From Angelakisella massiliensis (GTDB taxonomy: Bacteria; Bacillota; Clostridia; Oscillospirales; Ruminococcaceae), in NCBI RefSeq assembly GCF_900104675.1, contig NZ_LT629945.1, positions 2,160,756-2,224,755 of the forward strand: 64,000 nucleotides of DNA. The letters run 5' to 3'. Positions 35,616-44,529 of this stretch are shown here, one piece after another (within the stretch, counting starts at the first letter, position 1; the number at the start of each line of letters is the position of its first letter). The notes under the pieces are model-generated. The model searched no databases, was not told the origin of the DNA, and saw only the letters and a list, made by a program, of their open reading frames with translations. Made by a program: the position numbers and the translations under genes.

Positions 35616-36410
35616 TTATTCTTCCAGATGATCCGCAATATCTTTGAGGGAAAAGAAAATCGCGTCAGGCTGAACCTCAGAATTTTCAACATCCACCAGT
35701 TTGGTCTCGCCGGTCAGCACCAGTAAGCCCTTGGCCCCGTTTTTGACGCCGGTGGCGACGTCGGTATAAAGCCGGTCGCCCACAAAAGCGATCTCGTGGC
35801 GCTTGAAGCCGGTTTCCGCCAGGATCATTTCCACCGTTTCAGGGAAAGGCTTGCCCAAATACTTGGGCTTTTTGCCGGTGGAAAGGGAGATCATGGCGCA
35901 CATACTGCCGCAGTCGGGAATAAAGCCATCCTCGGTGGGACAGTTGATATCCAGGTGGGTAGCCAGAAACAGCGCGCCATTGCGGATGAAGGTGCAGGCC
36001 CGCTCCAGTTTTTCGTAGGTGAGGGTCATGTCAAAGCCCACCACCACAATATCAGGCTGCTCGTTTGTCAGGGAGATACCGGCGCTGCGAAAGCTTTCTT
36101 CCAGCACCGGGGTCCCCAGCAGATAAACGGTTTTGCCTGGATAATGGGTCTGGAGATATTTGATGGTCACATCCCCGGAGGTCATGACATCCTTTTCTGT
36201 GACATGGCAGTTCATCTTTGCCAGCTTTTCTACATAAACAGAGGGGATCTTGGAGGAGTTATTGGTGAAAAACAGGAATTTTCGTCCGGTTTTACGGACT
36301 GTTTCCAGGAAATCCAGAGAACCTTCAATAATTTTGTCTCCCAGATAAAATGTTCCGTCCATATCCAGCACAAACAACCGGATACCTTTGAGCAGCTGTG
36401 TTTTGTCCAT
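35616..36410 (-). CDS. HAD-IIA family hydrolase (NagD-like)
   Basis: A 264-residue phosphatase. Motif I is LDMDGTFYLGD with the nucleophilic Asp, motif II FFTNNSSK, and the C-terminal motif IV GDRLYTDVATGVKNG; a C2-type cap lies between, defining subfamily IIA (NagD, p-nitrophenyl phosphatase). Substrate is uncertain; relatives act on sugar or nucleotide phosphates. The ATG at 36410 has AAAGGAG nine bases upstream; the longer frame to 36575 has no site. Confidence 0.92.
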   Translation of the reverse strand: MDKTQLLKGIRLFVLDMDGTFYLGDKIIEGSLDFLETVRKTGRKFLFFTNNSSKIPSVYVEKLAKMNCHVTEKDVMTSGDVTIKYLQTHYPGKTVYLLGTPVLEESFRSAGISLTNEQPDIVVVGFDMTLTYEKLERACTFIRNGALFLATHLDINCPTEDGFIPDCGSMCAMISLSTGKKPKYLGKPFPETVEMILAETGFKRHEIAFVGDRLYTDVATGVKNGAKGLLVLTGETKLVDVENSEVQPDAIFFSLKDIADHLEE

Positions 36411-36682
36411 AGAGATAATCTCCTTTGTCAGGGATGTTTTGAGAAGGATAAGCCGCTGTGTGTTCATCCACAGCGTCCGGATACCGACCTGAGCCGGGAC
36501 CCTGCCTGGAGGCGAAAAACATATCGCTTTCCTTGTGGGATTATTGTACCATGGGACCTTTCCCTTTGCAACCAAAAAGATGGACAGACAGAAGAAAAGT
36601 CATTTAAAAAAGGGGTTGCCTCCAAAACCGGTTCTAAAAAGACTTTCAGGAAAGAAAATTATTCAAACTATGGACGTATATT

Positions 36683-36691
36683 TGTGGTATA
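36683..36691 (+). promoter_or_regulatory. Extended -10 promoter of the ABC importer
   Basis: TGG-TATAAT with consensus TATAAT at about 36686-36691, some 50 bases before the start codon; no clear -35. Confidence 0.55.
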
Positions 36692-36740
36692 ATAAAAAAA
36701 GCTGTGCAAAACAGCAAATATTCAGAAGGAGGCGTGTTTG

Positions 36741-37784
36741 ATGAAACGCCAAATGAAAAAAGCGGCTGCGCTGGCTGCCGCGGCTCTGCTGGCCCTGTCG
36801 GTTGCAGGCTGTTCTGAAAAAACAGATCCTGCCTCCGCGGCCGGTTCCCAGAGCGAGGAGAAGAAGGGAACAGTGGTGGTATACACCTCGGAATCCCAGG
36901 ACCTGGTGACCGATATGCTGGAGGATTTCAAAGCCAAAACCGGCTATGACTACTCCCTCTTCCGTTCCGGCACCGGCGACGTCATCGCCAAGCTGAACGC
37001 GGAATTGCAGACCGGCAGCACAGAAGCCAACGTGCTCTGGTTTGCCGATATCGGGTACCTGTACCAGCTGGATGAACAGGGACTCATTGAGCACTACACC
37101 CCGGCCGGAGCGGATCAGATCGACAGTAAATTCAATTACAATGACTCCATGGCCTTTGAGGTGCGGCAGATCTTCAACATCATCGCTGTCAATACCCTGA
37201 AGAATACAGTGGAGATCAAGGACTGGTATGATTTGTGCGATCCCGCCCTCAGCGGAAAATTCGCCATGGCCAATCCCAGCTACTCCGGCGGAGCCTTTAC
37301 CACACTGGTGGCCCATGTAAACAACGATCAGCTGGGCTGGCAGTTCTATGAGGACATGAAGGCCAATGACATCAAATTTGAGCAGTCCAACGGCAACCTC
37401 CAGACCAAGATCTCCTCAGGAGAGTATATGGCGGTGTCGGTGGTGGATTTTATGATCCGCAACGCCCAGAATGAGGGAGCCCCGGTGGAGATCATCTGGC
37501 CGGAATCCGGAGCGGTGATGGTTCCCACTCCCGTGGCGATGCTTTCCAATGTGCCTGAGGAGAATCAGGCCGCCTGCCGGGCGCTGATGGATTATATGCT
37601 CTCGGAGGATGGACAGAAGTTCTTTGTGGAGCAGGGATATATCCCCGTCAGCGAAAATGTGGGTGTGCCGGAAGGGGCCCCCAACGTCAGCGATATCAAG
37701 GTGATGGATATGGCCCTGGATTCCTTCATCCAGGATTCCTCCGCCATCCGTGAACAGTTCGAAACCATCTTTACCGCCAACTGA
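36741..37784 (+). CDS. ABC importer substrate-binding lipoprotein (iron/phosphonate type)
   Basis: A 347-residue extracellular binding protein with signal peptide and lipobox VAGC (Cys24). The mature part opens TVVVYTSESQDLVTDMLEDF and has the two-lobed layout of the AfuA/FbpA/PhnS group, which bind ferric iron or 2-aminoethylphosphonate. The ligand cannot be decided from sequence alone. A strong AAGGAGG precedes the ATG. The fused permease gene follows 116 bases on; no ATPase gene is present in this cluster. Confidence 0.9.
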   Translation: MKRQMKKAAALAAAALLALSVAGCSEKTDPASAAGSQSEEKKGTVVVYTSESQDLVTDMLEDFKAKTGYDYSLFRSGTGDVIAKLNAELQTGSTEANVLWFADIGYLYQLDEQGLIEHYTPAGADQIDSKFNYNDSMAFEVRQIFNIIAVNTLKNTVEIKDWYDLCDPALSGKFAMANPSYSGGAFTTLVAHVNNDQLGWQFYEDMKANDIKFEQSNGNLQTKISSGEYMAVSVVDFMIRNAQNEGAPVEIIWPESGAVMVPTPVAMLSNVPEENQAACRALMDYMLSEDGQKFFVEQGYIPVSENVGVPEGAPNVSDIKVMDMALDSFIQDSSAIREQFETIFTAN

Positions 37785-37900
37785 GCCTGTTTCCTGACAG
37801 CCTGCCGCCTCATGGCAGAACATGAGGGGCGCTGTCTGTGAAACAGCCGACAGCGGACACAATCCATCCGGTACATCCGGAAAAAGCGACAGAAAGAAGG

Positions 37901-39628
37901 ATGTGTTTGAACTCTTCACGGGAAAAGCTCCGGCAGCGGTGGAATTTGGAAGAGATGGCTCCCACACTCATCTGGTGGGTGACGGTGGTACTGCTTACCT
38001 TTGTGGTGGTGTATCCCTCTTTGGTGCTGATCTGGAACAGTTTTCAGACTGCTGACGGAATTGGCTTGGGGAACTATCTGGCGGTTTTTCAGGACCCCGG
38101 CATCCTCAAAAGTGTCAAAAACACACTGGTGGTGGTGATTCCATCCACCATTTTGTCCACCGCGCTGGGGGTCTTTTTGGCCTGGGCGGTGGTGCGCACT
38201 GATGTCCCCGGAAAGCGCCACTGGAAAACCTTGCTGGCCATTCCTTACCTGATCCCTCCCTTTATCGGGGCGGTGGCCTGGACCTTTATTCTGGGGCCGG
38301 TGGGCTTCTTCAACGAATGGCTGATGAAGCTCTTTGGCCTTACCGACGCTCCCATTAACCTGTATACTTTGGGAGGAATGGTTTTTGTCATGACCATCTA
38401 CCGGTATGCCGTGCCCTATGTGGTGGTACTGCCGGCTATGAAAAAAATCGATTCCACCATTGAGGAAGCGGCAAGAGTGTCCGGAGCAAATCCATGGCGC
38501 ACCATGATGGATGTCACCCTGCCGCTGCTCACGCCTTCCATTATGGGGGCGACGCTGCTGGTTTTTATGTTCATTCTGGCGGATTTCGGCGTATCCGCAG
38601 TGCTGGGCGCGCCCAACCAGATCCGCCTGATGACAACACAGATCTATTATCTCATCAATCGCCCCGACCTTCCCAATAATCTTCAGCTGGCGTCCGCTTA
38701 TTCACTGCTGCTGGCGCTGTTTGGTCTGGCAGGGTTGTGGGCTTACAACCGGGTGCTGCGCACCAACAAATATGTGGTGGTAGCGGGAAAGAGCACGGCG
38801 GCAAAGCCTTCTCCCCTGGGAAAAGGCAAATGGCCTTTGTTCACTTTCCTGACGCTGATATTTACCGTCACCACAGTGGCGCCCATTGCGGCTACCGTGG
38901 TAACAGCGCTGACCAAAACCTTCGGTTTGCCCTTTGGCCCAGGCAATATCACCCTGCGGAATTTCGCACGGCTGCTGGACCTGTCCAATATCAAGAGGGC
39001 CTTTGGCAACAGTCTGTTTTTGTCGGCGGTATCCGGACTGCTTGTAACGGTGATTGCCCTGGCAGTGGCCTATGTGGCCATCAAAGGAGGGATCCGGCGG
39101 TTTCATGGTGTGCGCCTGATGCAGGTGATGGTGACGCTGCCTTACGCTGTGCCCGGTACCATTATTGCCCTGGCGATGATCCTGGCCTTTGCCCAGCCGC
39201 TGCCGGTGGTGGGGGTCAAGCTGTACGGAACCATCTGGATTCTTTTGATCGCCTACGTCGCCCGCTTTATGAATCTGGGATACAACAACATTTCCGGCGC
39301 CATCAGTCAGATTGACCGCTCCCTGGAGGAGGCATCCAGAGTTTCCGGAGCCTCTCATCTGCGAACCTTCCAAAAAATCATGCTGCCGCTGCTGATGCCC
39401 AGCCTGTACAGTTCTTTTTTCCTGGTGGTAGCGCCCACTTTGTCGGAGATCACCCTTTCCTCCCTGCTGTGGTCGGTGGGGAATGAGACCATCGGCACAG
39501 TGGTATTTTCCACTCAGGAGGAAGGGAAGATTCTGCTGACAGCCGCGCTTGCGGTCATCTTGATTTTGATCGTGGTAGTGCTGAATTACCTGGTGCGTCA
39601 TTTTTCCGGCGACGATGTAGGAATTTAG
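37901..39628 (+). CDS. Fused two-domain ABC permease (FbpB-like)
   Basis: One protein of about 575 residues carrying two permease domains of the binding-protein-dependent type, each with an EAA loop: EEAARVSGANPWRTMMDVTLP and EEASRVSGASHLRTFQKIMLP. About 12 membrane segments are visible. This architecture is typical of ferric-iron and some phosphonate importers. The start is ambiguous: the ATG at 37901 touches its AAGAAGG site, while a TTG at 37907 has better spacing. The required ATPase is not adjacent and must come from elsewhere. Confidence 0.9.
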   Translation: MCLNSSREKLRQRWNLEEMAPTLIWWVTVVLLTFVVVYPSLVLIWNSFQTADGIGLGNYLAVFQDPGILKSVKNTLVVVIPSTILSTALGVFLAWAVVRTDVPGKRHWKTLLAIPYLIPPFIGAVAWTFILGPVGFFNEWLMKLFGLTDAPINLYTLGGMVFVMTIYRYAVPYVVVLPAMKKIDSTIEEAARVSGANPWRTMMDVTLPLLTPSIMGATLLVFMFILADFGVSAVLGAPNQIRLMTTQIYYLINRPDLPNNLQLASAYSLLLALFGLAGLWAYNRVLRTNKYVVVAGKSTAAKPSPLGKGKWPLFTFLTLIFTVTTVAPIAATVVTALTKTFGLPFGPGNITLRNFARLLDLSNIKRAFGNSLFLSAVSGLLVTVIALAVAYVAIKGGIRRFHGVRLMQVMVTLPYAVPGTIIALAMILAFAQPLPVVGVKLYGTIWILLIAYVARFMNLGYNNISGAISQIDRSLEEASRVSGASHLRTFQKIMLPLLMPSLYSSFFLVVAPTLSEITLSSLLWSVGNETIGTVVFSTQEEGKILLTAALAVILILIVVVLNYLVRHFSGDDVGI

Positions 39629-39661
39629 AAAACAGGATAAGCCTTTGGCGCCAATGAAAAT

Positions 39662-39709
39662 GAGCCATGAAACCAAAGCGGGATGCTTTCGTTTCATGGC
39701 TCGTTTTTT
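39662..39709 (+). terminator. Terminator after the permease
   Basis: GAGCCATGAAAC and its exact complement GTTTCATGGCTC enclose a 17-base loop, followed by TTTTTT. Confidence 0.88.
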
Positions 39710-39816
39710 GTACGCCGAAACCGCCGGCAAAGGGAGGACGCTGTTCAGCTCTTTGTTATCACCACTCTGGCCAGCCGGTTCTGTCATTGGCGGTGTGCTG
39801 CCCGGCGGGGCGAGGG

Positions 39817-40275
39817 TCAGACCTGCTCAGGATCAGGGATGGCAGCAATGTCGCTCTTGACTGTTTTCAGCACGAAATGAGTATGAGTGGCGGAAACCCC
39901 CTGAATACTCTTGATCTGCCGGTGGATCTGCTCCAGGCTGTCTGAGGAGTGGGTGAGGATCTTGAGAATAAAGTCATAATCCCCGGTGAGGTAATAGCAG
40001 GAAACGATATTCTTGTTCTCCTGCACCATTTTGACAAAATCATCATAATAGTTGGGATGCTCCAGGCTGACTTCCATCACCGCGGTGACATCATTGCCCA
40101 GGCGCTTTTGATCCAGAACGACAGTATATCCCTGAATAATTCCGGAAGTTTCCATTTTATGGATACGGTCGATGACCGAAGAAACAGAAAGATTGATCTC
40201 GTCACTGATGGCGGAAGCCTTTTGACGGGCGTTATCCTTGAGGCAAGTCAAAATCTTGTGATCAATCTGATCCAT
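39817..40275 (-). CDS. Lrp/AsnC family transcriptional regulator
   Basis: A 152-residue regulator. The N-terminal winged helix-turn-helix (MDQIDHKILTCLKDNARQKA, ISDEINLSVSSVIDRIHKME) is followed by an alpha-beta RAM effector domain (about 65-145) that usually binds amino acids and drives octamer assembly. Length matches the family. It stands alone, with the importer operon ending toward it, so a link to the importer is not implied. Confidence 0.94.
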   Translation of the reverse strand: MDQIDHKILTCLKDNARQKASAISDEINLSVSSVIDRIHKMETSGIIQGYTVVLDQKRLGNDVTAVMEVSLEHPNYYDDFVKMVQENKNIVSCYYLTGDYDFILKILTHSSDSLEQIHRQIKSIQGVSATHTHFVLKTVKSDIAAIPDPEQV

Positions 40276-40792
40276 GAAAAACTCCTCCTTTTATGCTTTA
40301 ACGGTGAAAAACCGCTTGTTGGACCGATAGAAAACAGTGGAACAAGACCGAAAGATCCTGCTCCTGAACTTATTAAAGAGTAGCATATTTTGGGCGATCT
40401 TTCAATGATAATTTGGTTAATTTTATTTTAAGGCGGAATTTTTAAGGATATTGGCGATAAAATCCAGGAAATGGAGCTGTCGAAGGATGGTTCTGTTTTT
40501 TGCTTTTTTAAGATAACGCCGGTAAAATGCTGCACTTCCCAAAAATGGGAATCGGTCAAATCTATCCTTTTCTCAAAAAGAAATACTGATGGAATAAGGG
40601 CTGGAAATTTTTCATATCCAAGCTGCGGGGAGAGAAAAAGAGGAACATTTCATTTCAGCGGCAAGAGTCCCGGAACAGCCACGCTTTTTTGGAAAGAAGC
40701 GGTGACTTTTTCACTGATAAAACAAAACAGAAGTAATGGTTCTAAAACCTGTCCGCTTTTTCATATACTGGGACCAACGACCAGGAGGAGGG
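40276..40792. other. Intergenic stretch before the spoIIIA operon
   Basis: No gene is supported. Near its right end, CATATACT (40762-40769) resembles the -10 element of sporulation sigma E promoters (consensus CATACANT), correctly placed for spoIIIAA; the -35 is weak. Confidence 0.5.
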
Positions 40793-40798
40793 ATGTCC

Positions 40799-41932
40799 AT
40801 GACCAACATGGAGGAACTGGAAAAGGCGCTCAGGCTGCTGCCGGAACAGCTGGCCGCCGCGCTGAGAAAGCTGCCGGAAGGGGAACTGGCGCGGATCCAG
40901 GAGCTTCGCCTGCGGACAGGCTGCCCGGTATCCGTATTTGATGGAAGCGGCAGCCGGTTTCTGTCCCGGACAGGCCGCCTTCATAGCTTTCCCGCCCAGG
41001 GGGACTGGACCCTGTCCCGGCGGGAGGTGGAGGACTGCTTCTACCGGCTGTGCGAATTTTCCGTTCATACCCATCAGCAGGAGCTGTCCCAGGGCTTTGT
41101 CACCACCTCCTGGGGGGACCGGGCGGGTGTGTGCGGTGTAATGACGGCAGATCAACAGGGACAGGCCGCCTGCCGGGAAATTTCTTCCCTGTCCATCCGC
41201 ATTTCCAGAGAAGTGCCGGGAGCGGCCCTGCCCTTACTGGAACGGGTGAACCCGGCAGAGGGGATTTTGATAGCGGGAATGCCGGGAAGCGGCAAAACGA
41301 CCCTGCTGCGGGATCTGGCCAGAAGCCTCTCCATGGGGCTTGCGGGCCCCTGTATGAAGGTGACGGTGGTGGATGAACGTCATGAACTGTCCGCCATGAT
41401 GGAAGGGGAGCCCAGGCGGGACCTGGGATGCTGCGACATCCTGTGTGGACTGACCAAAGCTGCCGCCATCACCCAGGCGGTGCGGACCCTGTCGCCCCAG
41501 CTGATCGTCTGCGACGAGGTGGGCAGCCTGGAGGAAGCGGAACAGATCTCTCAGGGATTGTGCTGCGGAGTGGCCTTTGCGGCCTCAGCCCATTGCGGAG
41601 GACGAAGGGAGCTCTTTGAAAGCCCCATTGTAAAGCGGCTGATGGCTACAGGAGCTTTTGGAACGGTGGCTCTGCTGGGTTCTTCCGCCCGGCCCTGTAC
41701 CCTGGAAGCGTTGCTGTCAAAGGAGGAATATGATGCTCAGACAGATGGGAGTGCTGATGGTGGCAGGCAGCATCGGCCTGTATGGATGGTGGCGCGCGGC
41801 TCAGCTGCGGCAGCGGAGGGAACTGATGGAGGGGATGGGACGATACTGGGAACAGTTTGCCCTTCAGTTAGGCTGTCTGCGCCGGACACCGGGGGAAATT
41901 GCGGGACTGCTGGCGGGTTTGGAAGAATTTAA
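40799..41932 (+). CDS. spoIIIAA: Stage III sporulation ATPase SpoIIIAA
   Basis: ATPase of the SpoIIIA-SpoIIQ feeding-tube complex in the mother cell, related to type II/IV secretion motors. Walker A is GMPGSGKTT and the Walker B region is LSPQLIVCDEVGS. The start is the ATG at 40799, ten bases after AGGAGG; an ATG at 40793 is also possible. The conserved part ends near residue 310 (LEALLSKEEYDAQ), but no stop occurs there and the frame runs about 65 codons into spoIIIAB, giving 377 residues. That tail is out of frame with SpoIIIAB and looks non-conserved. Confidence 0.92.
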   Translation: MTNMEELEKALRLLPEQLAAALRKLPEGELARIQELRLRTGCPVSVFDGSGSRFLSRTGRLHSFPAQGDWTLSRREVEDCFYRLCEFSVHTHQQELSQGFVTTSWGDRAGVCGVMTADQQGQAACREISSLSIRISREVPGAALPLLERVNPAEGILIAGMPGSGKTTLLRDLARSLSMGLAGPCMKVTVVDERHELSAMMEGEPRRDLGCCDILCGLTKAAAITQAVRTLSPQLIVCDEVGSLEEAEQISQGLCCGVAFAASAHCGGRRELFESPIVKRLMATGAFGTVALLGSSARPCTLEALLSKEEYDAQTDGSADGGRQHRPVWMVARGSAAAAEGTDGGDGTILGTVCPSVRLSAPDTGGNCGTAGGFGRI

Positions 41933-42239
41933 GCGGATGACCTTTGCCCAAAAGCTGGCGGAAACCCTCCGGGGGACGCCGGATTTTTCCTGGGCCCTGC
42001 GGCAAACGCTGAGCGCCTGCGGTTTGGAGGAGGATGGTGAGGTGATGGGGGCGCTTGCTCCCCTGTGGGATACAGTGGGCCGCCTGGAGCTGGAGATGCA
42101 GCAGACGGCGCTGCGCTCCGCCATCCAGCTTTTTGGAAGGGGAGGAAAGCGGGCCCTGGAAAGGGAGGAGCGATACGCCGGCCTGTACCGCCGTCTGGGG
42201 CTGCTTTGCGGCTGCTTGGCGGCGGTGGTGCTGCTGTAA
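41733..42239 (+). CDS. spoIIIAB: Stage III sporulation protein SpoIIIAB
   Basis: 168 residues, the normal SpoIIIAB length, with an N-terminal membrane helix (MLRQMGVLMVAGSIGLYGWW), a GspF-like helical cytosolic domain and a C-terminal membrane helix (LLCGCLAAVVLL). The second of two adjacent ATGs is chosen because it lies six bases after AAGGAGG. It overlaps the extended spoIIIAA frame by 200 bases. Confidence 0.92.
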   Translation: MLRQMGVLMVAGSIGLYGWWRAAQLRQRRELMEGMGRYWEQFALQLGCLRRTPGEIAGLLAGLEEFKRMTFAQKLAETLRGTPDFSWALRQTLSACGLEEDGEVMGALAPLWDTVGRLELEMQQTALRSAIQLFGRGGKRALEREERYAGLYRRLGLLCGCLAAVVLL

Positions 42240-42263
42240 GGTGAAAAAAGGAGGAAGATAAAG

Positions 42264-42458
42264 ATGGATGTGGATCTGATCTTTCGCATCGCTGCCATCG
42301 GGATCATTGTGTCGGTCCTGTACCAGGTGCTGCTCCGCTCCGGCCGGGAGGAGCAGGCGATGATGACCTCTCTGGCGGGTCTGATCGTGGTACTGATGAT
42401 GATGATCCAGGAGATCAGCAACCTGTTTGAGACGGTAAAGACGGTGTTTGACTTATGA
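42264..42458 (+). CDS. spoIIIAC: Stage III sporulation protein SpoIIIAC
   Basis: A 64-residue protein with two membrane helices, matching the very small, highly conserved SpoIIIAC. AAAGGAGG precedes its ATG. Its stop overlaps the start of spoIIIAD by four bases, so the two are translationally coupled. Confidence 0.93.
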   Translation: MDVDLIFRIAAIGIIVSVLYQVLLRSGREEQAMMTSLAGLIVVLMMMIQEISNLFETVKTVFDL

Positions 42459-42856
42459 TGGTATCGTGGGAACAGATCGCGGTATTTTGTCTCATTTCCG
42501 CTATTTTGGCCCTGGTACTGCGGCAGTACCGGCCGGAGTTTTCCATGCTTATCTCCATGGCCTGCGGTATTGCGGCGCTGCTGTTCCTGCTGGAGGGGAT
42601 CGGGGAGATCCGGCAGGAGCTGGAACGGATGCTGGCGGCCACCATGCTCCCCTCGGAGCTGCTGACGGTGGTTTTCAAGGGGCTGGGGATCTGTGTTCTG
42701 GGGGAATTTGCCGGACAGCTTTGCCGGGATGCCGGAGAAAGCGCCATCGCCCTGAAGGTGGAGCTGGCGGGACGGACAGCTCTGCTGCTGTTGGCGCTGC
42801 CCCTGTTTTACCAGCTGCTGCAAACGGTTTCCCAACTGCTGTCGGCGGTGGGATAG
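42455..42856 (+). CDS. spoIIIAD: Stage III sporulation protein SpoIIIAD
   Basis: 133 residues with about four membrane helices, related to SpoIIIAC and typically next to it. It is an inner component of the SpoIIIA channel complex. The start overlaps the spoIIIAC stop; spoIIIAE begins ten bases after its stop. Confidence 0.93.
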   Translation: MMVSWEQIAVFCLISAILALVLRQYRPEFSMLISMACGIAALLFLLEGIGEIRQELERMLAATMLPSELLTVVFKGLGICVLGEFAGQLCRDAGESAIALKVELAGRTALLLLALPLFYQLLQTVSQLLSAVG

Positions 42857-42866
42857 GAGGACGGAG

Positions 42867-44021
42867 ATGAGGCATTTTGTTCTTTTTTTCGCTGCGGTGC
42901 TCATCCTGTTCTCCGGTATGGTCCACGCCTGGGCAGAGGAAGCAAGCTCTCAGCCCCAGGACAGCTTTCAGGAGGCTTTGGACGAATATCTGGAGCAGGG
43001 GGATGGGGAGGAACTGGTGCAGCAGGTGCCTCCCTCCGCCCGGGAAGTAGCGCCGGAGACGGGGGAAAGCATCCGGGATACCCTGGACAGCTTTCGGCCT
43101 CAGGTCCTGCTGGCCCGCTGTACGGCGCTGATCCGGCAGTATATCTCCGCCCCTGCCCAGGCGCTGCTGGTGCTGACGGGGGTGTTGATTCTGTGCAGCG
43201 TGCTGGACGCTATGGGTTCTTCTCTGAGCCAGGGAGAACAGGGGGCTGTGATGAAGATCCTTTTATGCGTCTTTGTGGCGGCTTTTATCACCGGTCCGGT
43301 GGTGGACTGTATCCTGGACGTGGTCAACGCCCTCCATGACTTTTCCCTGTTCATCACCACCTTTATCCCCATTCTGGCCGGGGTGATGACGGCAGGTGGG
43401 CAGCCCCTTACCGGAGCGGTTTACAACATCCTCCTTTTTGGGGCTTGTCAGCTGATGGCTTCCTTTGTCAGCGCCTTTCTGGCGCCGCTGCTGTGTGCTT
43501 ACCTGGCCCTTTCCGTCACCTCGGTCACCTGTCCCGGATTTCATCTGGAGGATGCCGCAGCGGGCTTGAGGTCCTTCGGTGTCTGGGCCATGACGCTGTT
43601 TCTCACCGTCTTTACCGGACTGCTGACCATCCAGGGGGTGGTGGCTTCGGGAGGGGATCAGGCCACCGTCAAAACGGCCAAATTTATGATCGGCAGCCTC
43701 ATCCCCGGCATTGGCGGAGCCCTCTCCGATTTATATGTGGCGGCCCAGGGCTATCTGCAAATCGCCAAGGGGACCCTGGGTGCTTTTGGGGTGGCGGTGA
43801 CTGTACTGACCTTTCTGCCACTTTTGCTGCGGATTCTTCTGTGGTATCTTTCCCTGAATCTGGCGGCGCTGATGAGCGGGATTCTGGGCTCCGGCAGCAT
43901 CTCCAGCCTGCTGCGTCAGCTGTCGGGAGCTTTGGGGCTGCTGCTGGCGGTGCTTTGCTGTCAGCTGCTGCTGGTGGTCATCTCCACCACCATGGTGATG
44001 ATCGCCTTTCAGACCCCATAG
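42867..44021 (+). CDS. spoIIIAE: Stage III sporulation protein SpoIIIAE
   Basis: A 384-residue polytopic membrane protein with a cleavable-looking signal sequence (MRHFVLFFAAVLILFSG) and about eight further helices, the largest channel component of the SpoIIIA complex. Family landmarks include a long central segment (KTAKFMIGSLIPGIGGALSD). Spacing to neighbours is 10-16 bases. Confidence 0.94.
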   Translation: MRHFVLFFAAVLILFSGMVHAWAEEASSQPQDSFQEALDEYLEQGDGEELVQQVPPSAREVAPETGESIRDTLDSFRPQVLLARCTALIRQYISAPAQALLVLTGVLILCSVLDAMGSSLSQGEQGAVMKILLCVFVAAFITGPVVDCILDVVNALHDFSLFITTFIPILAGVMTAGGQPLTGAVYNILLFGACQLMASFVSAFLAPLLCAYLALSVTSVTCPGFHLEDAAAGLRSFGVWAMTLFLTVFTGLLTIQGVVASGGDQATVKTAKFMIGSLIPGIGGALSDLYVAAQGYLQIAKGTLGAFGVAVTVLTFLPLLLRILLWYLSLNLAALMSGILGSGSISSLLRQLSGALGLLLAVLCCQLLLVVISTTMVMIAFQTP

Positions 44022-44037
44022 GAAAGGAGGAAAAAAG

Positions 44038-44529
44038 ATGGAGGAAGCGGCCCGATGGGTATACGCCATCTGTGTGGGGGCGATGATCTGCGGTATTGTT
44101 TCGGTTTTGTCCCCGGCCAAGGTTCTGGCGGGACCACTGCGGATGCTGCTGGGGCTTTTTTTGCTCCTCTGTTTTCTGCTTCCCGCTTCGGTGTCATGGG
44201 AAATACCGGATATTCAGTGGCAGGAGGCGGAGCAGCAGCGGCAGCAGGCGGCCCAGCGGGCCGGAGAGCCCTTTCGCCAGCGGCTGGAAGAGGAAGGGGA
44301 ACGGCAGTTGGAGGAGGAGATCGGTCAGGTGATGGCCCGGATGGGGGCGGAAGAAGGGGAGTACACCGTATATCTGGAGCTGGAGACGGATGAGGCGGGA
44401 GAGCCTTCCCTCCGGGTCCGTCTGACACTGCCCCAGCAGCTGATGCAGCAGCATCTGGAGATCCAGGAGCAGCTGGAAAAACAACTGGATTTTCCCCTGG
44501 TAATCCAGTATAAGGAGGAGGAAGCATGA
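44038..44529 (+). CDS. spoIIIAF: Stage III sporulation protein SpoIIIAF
   Basis: 163 residues with two N-terminal membrane helices and a ring-building-motif type soluble domain after a Gln/Glu-rich linker. SpoIIIAF forms a ring between mother cell and forespore. GAAAGGAGG precedes the ATG, and the stop overlaps the spoIIIAG start as ATGA. Confidence 0.92.
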   Translation: MEEAARWVYAICVGAMICGIVSVLSPAKVLAGPLRMLLGLFLLLCFLLPASVSWEIPDIQWQEAEQQRQQAAQRAGEPFRQRLEEEGERQLEEEIGQVMARMGAEEGEYTVYLELETDEAGEPSLRVRLTLPQQLMQQHLEIQEQLEKQLDFPLVIQYKEEEA

